Assembly (NCBI GenBank): GCA_921293015.1
Contig: OV121088.1
Span: 8,121,882 to 8,185,881 of the forward strand
Reading direction: 5' to 3'
Origin: Phorcus lineatus
Lineage: Eukaryota > Mollusca > Gastropoda > Trochida > Trochidae
Length of the DNA: 64,000 nucleotides
Shown: positions 62,494-64,000 of the stretch, piece after piece
Layout: the number at the start of each line of letters is the position of its first letter
Position numbering within the stretch: the first letter of the stretch is position 1
Translations under genes and position numbers: made by a program
Notes under the pieces: generated by a model
Database searches by the model: none
Seen by the model: only the letters and a program-made list of their open reading frames with translations
Told to the model about the DNA's origin: nothing

Positions 62494-63365
62494 CTGAGTT
62501 TCGGGCCTCGACCTTCGCAGACGGCACCAAAAAAGACATGTGCAACTCATATTATTATTTATATTACTATTACTATTATAAAATCTGCATTTCTCTAAGC
62601 TACCAACCAGTACCTGCATCGCCTATCATCGTCGCAAGGTATGCTACCTTTCTTGCGAGAACACTAAAATATTCATCTGTGAGGCAATATCTGAACATAG
62701 TCCAACTATTGCATAAAGAGTGTGGTGTATATAGTCCGATGGAGGGCAATTATCTTTTGCAATCGACCCTGACAGGGATTAAACGAGTGAAAGGGGACAC
62801 ACAGAACAGGAAACTGCCTATTATGCCGACCATCCTTCTCCAAATATTCCAGCATTTGAGGATGGACAGTGACGAAGATATTGTGTTCTGGGCCATTTGT
62901 CTCACGGCTTTCTACTCCTTGCTGAGAAAGTCAAACCTGCTCCCAATGTGTTCCTTGGACTACCATCCGCTCCGACATCCGCAACGCTCCGACTTCACAT
63001 TTTACAACTGGGGGGCTATCATGTTGGTGAGACATACAAAGACAATCCAATTTCAGGAGCGTGTCCTTCAGCTTCCTCTCCCATACCTCCCGGGGCACCC
63101 CCTGTGTGCCGTATCAGCCCTTTTTAACGCATTTAATCTGTGTCGGGGTACCCCGGTAGGTTCACCAGCTTTCCTTCAACGGGGAGCGGGTAATACATGG
63201 GCACCAATGTTGTATCCTGTGTTTTTGACAAGACTCAAGTCGGTCCTTTCTTCCCTAGGGTATTCTAGTGACCTCTTCTCAGGTCATTCTTTCCGCCGCG
63301 GGGGTGCTTCATGGGCACTCCAAGCAGGTATCCCGGGGGAGTGGATAAAGCTTTGGTTTACCTAG
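62460..63365 (+). pseudogene. DIRS-like tyrosine recombinase, C-terminus disrupted
   Basis: A separate frame overlapping the end of pol. Box-A Arg is visible in FYSLLRKSNL, a Lys in VRHTKTIQF and the H-x-x-R motif in HSFRRGGAS (about 63283). Right after EWIKL the frame runs into WFT and a stop. The expected catalytic-tyrosine region is missing or out of frame, and the following conserved tail (to about 63437) lies in another frame, so a small deletion is likely near 63350. A TAT/TAC microsatellite near residues 27-37 gives a run of Tyr inside the N-terminal domain. Confidence 0.8.
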
Positions 63366-63680
63366 AAGTGCCGTTACAATCCCGCGTCGCAGCCATGACG
63401 CAATTAGTAAAATCACTCCCCCTTGTGCAACTATGATTTTCCCCAATTACTTCAATAAATCCTACCTCTACTTTATAACTTCGTACTGGGGTATTTGGGA
63501 GCTTTGTTACATTATATTACAAAACTACATTTCATTATTATTGCATAATTGGTAATTGATATTTATCTAATAATATCTCATTATTATTAATTACTCGCCT
63601 AATTTGGCATTGCTTCATGTTATGTAATAAAAGCTCTCATTTGTCCCAAAACCTATTGCTTCTGTCTTTTCTTGTAAAGG

Positions 63681-63968
63681 TATAATTTAAAATTAAATCA
63701 TCTTCGTCTAAAAGAAATAAAATGCTGCATAAGGGCGTATATCTGGGTACCTAGTGTTAGAAACTATTGCATTTTGTTCAAAGTGCATCACTGTTTCAAC
63801 ATTTAATTGTTTACATTACATCAAGTCATTGACACATTTTGTAAATAAATATTCACTGCCTTATGATTCACTACACCTAAACAAGTTGCACATTGGAGAA
63901 TTTCAAATGCCAAGAATAAGCATTTTTAATGTGTATCCCTTTATCTTCGCAATTTCATATTTTGTTAG
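63681..63968 (+). other. Remainder of intron 12 after the DIRS-like insertion
   Basis: Matches the intron after micro-exon 11 almost base for base (CATAAGGGCGTATATCTGGG, TATTCACTGCCTTATGATTC), which confirms that the DIRS-like element split one array intron. Confidence 0.85.
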
Positions 63969-63998
63969 GTGGGGACGGAACCAGCACTTTTGCAACAG
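63969..63998 (+). CDS. Micro-exon 13, decapeptide GGDGTSTFAT
   Basis: Acceptor TTTTGTTAG, 30 nt, with GT of the donor as the last two bases of the window. The array clearly continues to the right. Confidence 0.72.
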   Translation, partial: MGTEPALLQQ

Positions 63999-64000
63999 GT

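Larger units (their letters stand above)
59495..63680 (+). mobile_element. DIRS-like tyrosine-recombinase retrotransposon
   Basis: About 4.2 kb inserted just after the donor of micro-exon 12, in the sense orientation. The flanking intron resumes at about 63685 with the AATTAAATCATCTTCGTC word that follows the donor in intron 11. Order of functions: gag-like protein with a CCCH finger, reverse transcriptase, RNase H, tyrosine recombinase, with no integrase or protease, as in DIRS/Ngaro elements. I found no methyltransferase segment. I could not define the split or inverted terminal repeats, so both ends are approximate and the copy may be trimmed. Frameshifts in pol and a small deletion in the recombinase make it inactive. 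Confidence 0.88.
50690..64000 (+). repeat. Tandem array of intron plus 30-nt micro-exon units
   Basis: Units of two size classes: about 640-695 bp (up to exon 57342) and about 271-319 bp (from 57342 on). Each has one micro-exon, a GTATGT donor, and an intron with shared words such as GGGTACCTAGTG, GAAACTATTGCATTTTGTTT and CATTGTCTTAAGATTCAC. Short units lack the middle of the long-unit intron. The array seems to start near 50690, where intron-like sequence first appears without an exon, and it continues beyond the window. Three transposons interrupt it (52131-53585, 55472-56275, about 59495-63680), plus an unclassified segment at about 50830-51990. Confidence 0.92.

Overview
The window looks like a piece of an AT-rich lophotrochozoan genome, most probably a mollusc. 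The evidence is an invertebrate-type alpha-adrenergic-like octopamine receptor, tRNA-derived SINEs of the kind common in bivalves and gastropods, a DIRS-type retrotransposon, a Penelope-like fragment and many small foldback and terminal-inverted-repeat elements. Gene density is low. I could not assign a species.

Layout. 0-2.1 kb: an intact, intronless octopamine receptor gene. 2.1-45 kb: a gene-poor stretch with three decayed protein-coding transposons (a Tc1 element at 13.8 kb, a Penelope-like fragment at 16.9 kb, a mariner at 32.5 kb), SINEs, several MITE-like elements with terminal inverted repeats, long hairpins, minisatellites, a very long CT microsatellite, and a dispersed non-coding repeat family that I could not name. 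45.3-64 kb: a split gene on the + strand that runs off the right edge.

The split gene is the most interesting part. Exon 1 (45291-45569) encodes a signal peptide and a PAN/apple-like four-cysteine segment. Exon 2 (48358-48457) encodes a second cysteine-rich segment and ends in phase 1. From about 50.7 kb to the window end there is a tandem array in which each unit holds one 30-nucleotide micro-exon between a clear acceptor and a GTATGT donor. Every intact micro-exon is symmetric (phase 1 to phase 1) and encodes one decapeptide of the pattern GGDGTST(V/F)(T/A)T. Twelve intact copies and one decayed copy are visible. Introns and exons have been duplicated together, including a three-unit block of about 921 bp that occurs twice. 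Because all copies are symmetric, any number could be included or skipped without changing frame, so the gene could make a secreted protein with a Thr/Ser/Gly linker of variable length. This recalls schistosome micro-exon genes in architecture, but I claim no homology.

The introns of the array have been invaded separately by a PIF/Harbinger-like element (52131-53585, TTA target duplication, with a striking 10-bp-periodic subterminal array), a Mutator-like element (55472-56275, 9-bp target duplication) and a DIRS-like tyrosine-recombinase retrotransposon (about 59495-63680). All exon, splice and domain calls come from reading the sequence. None has been tested against transcripts or databases.
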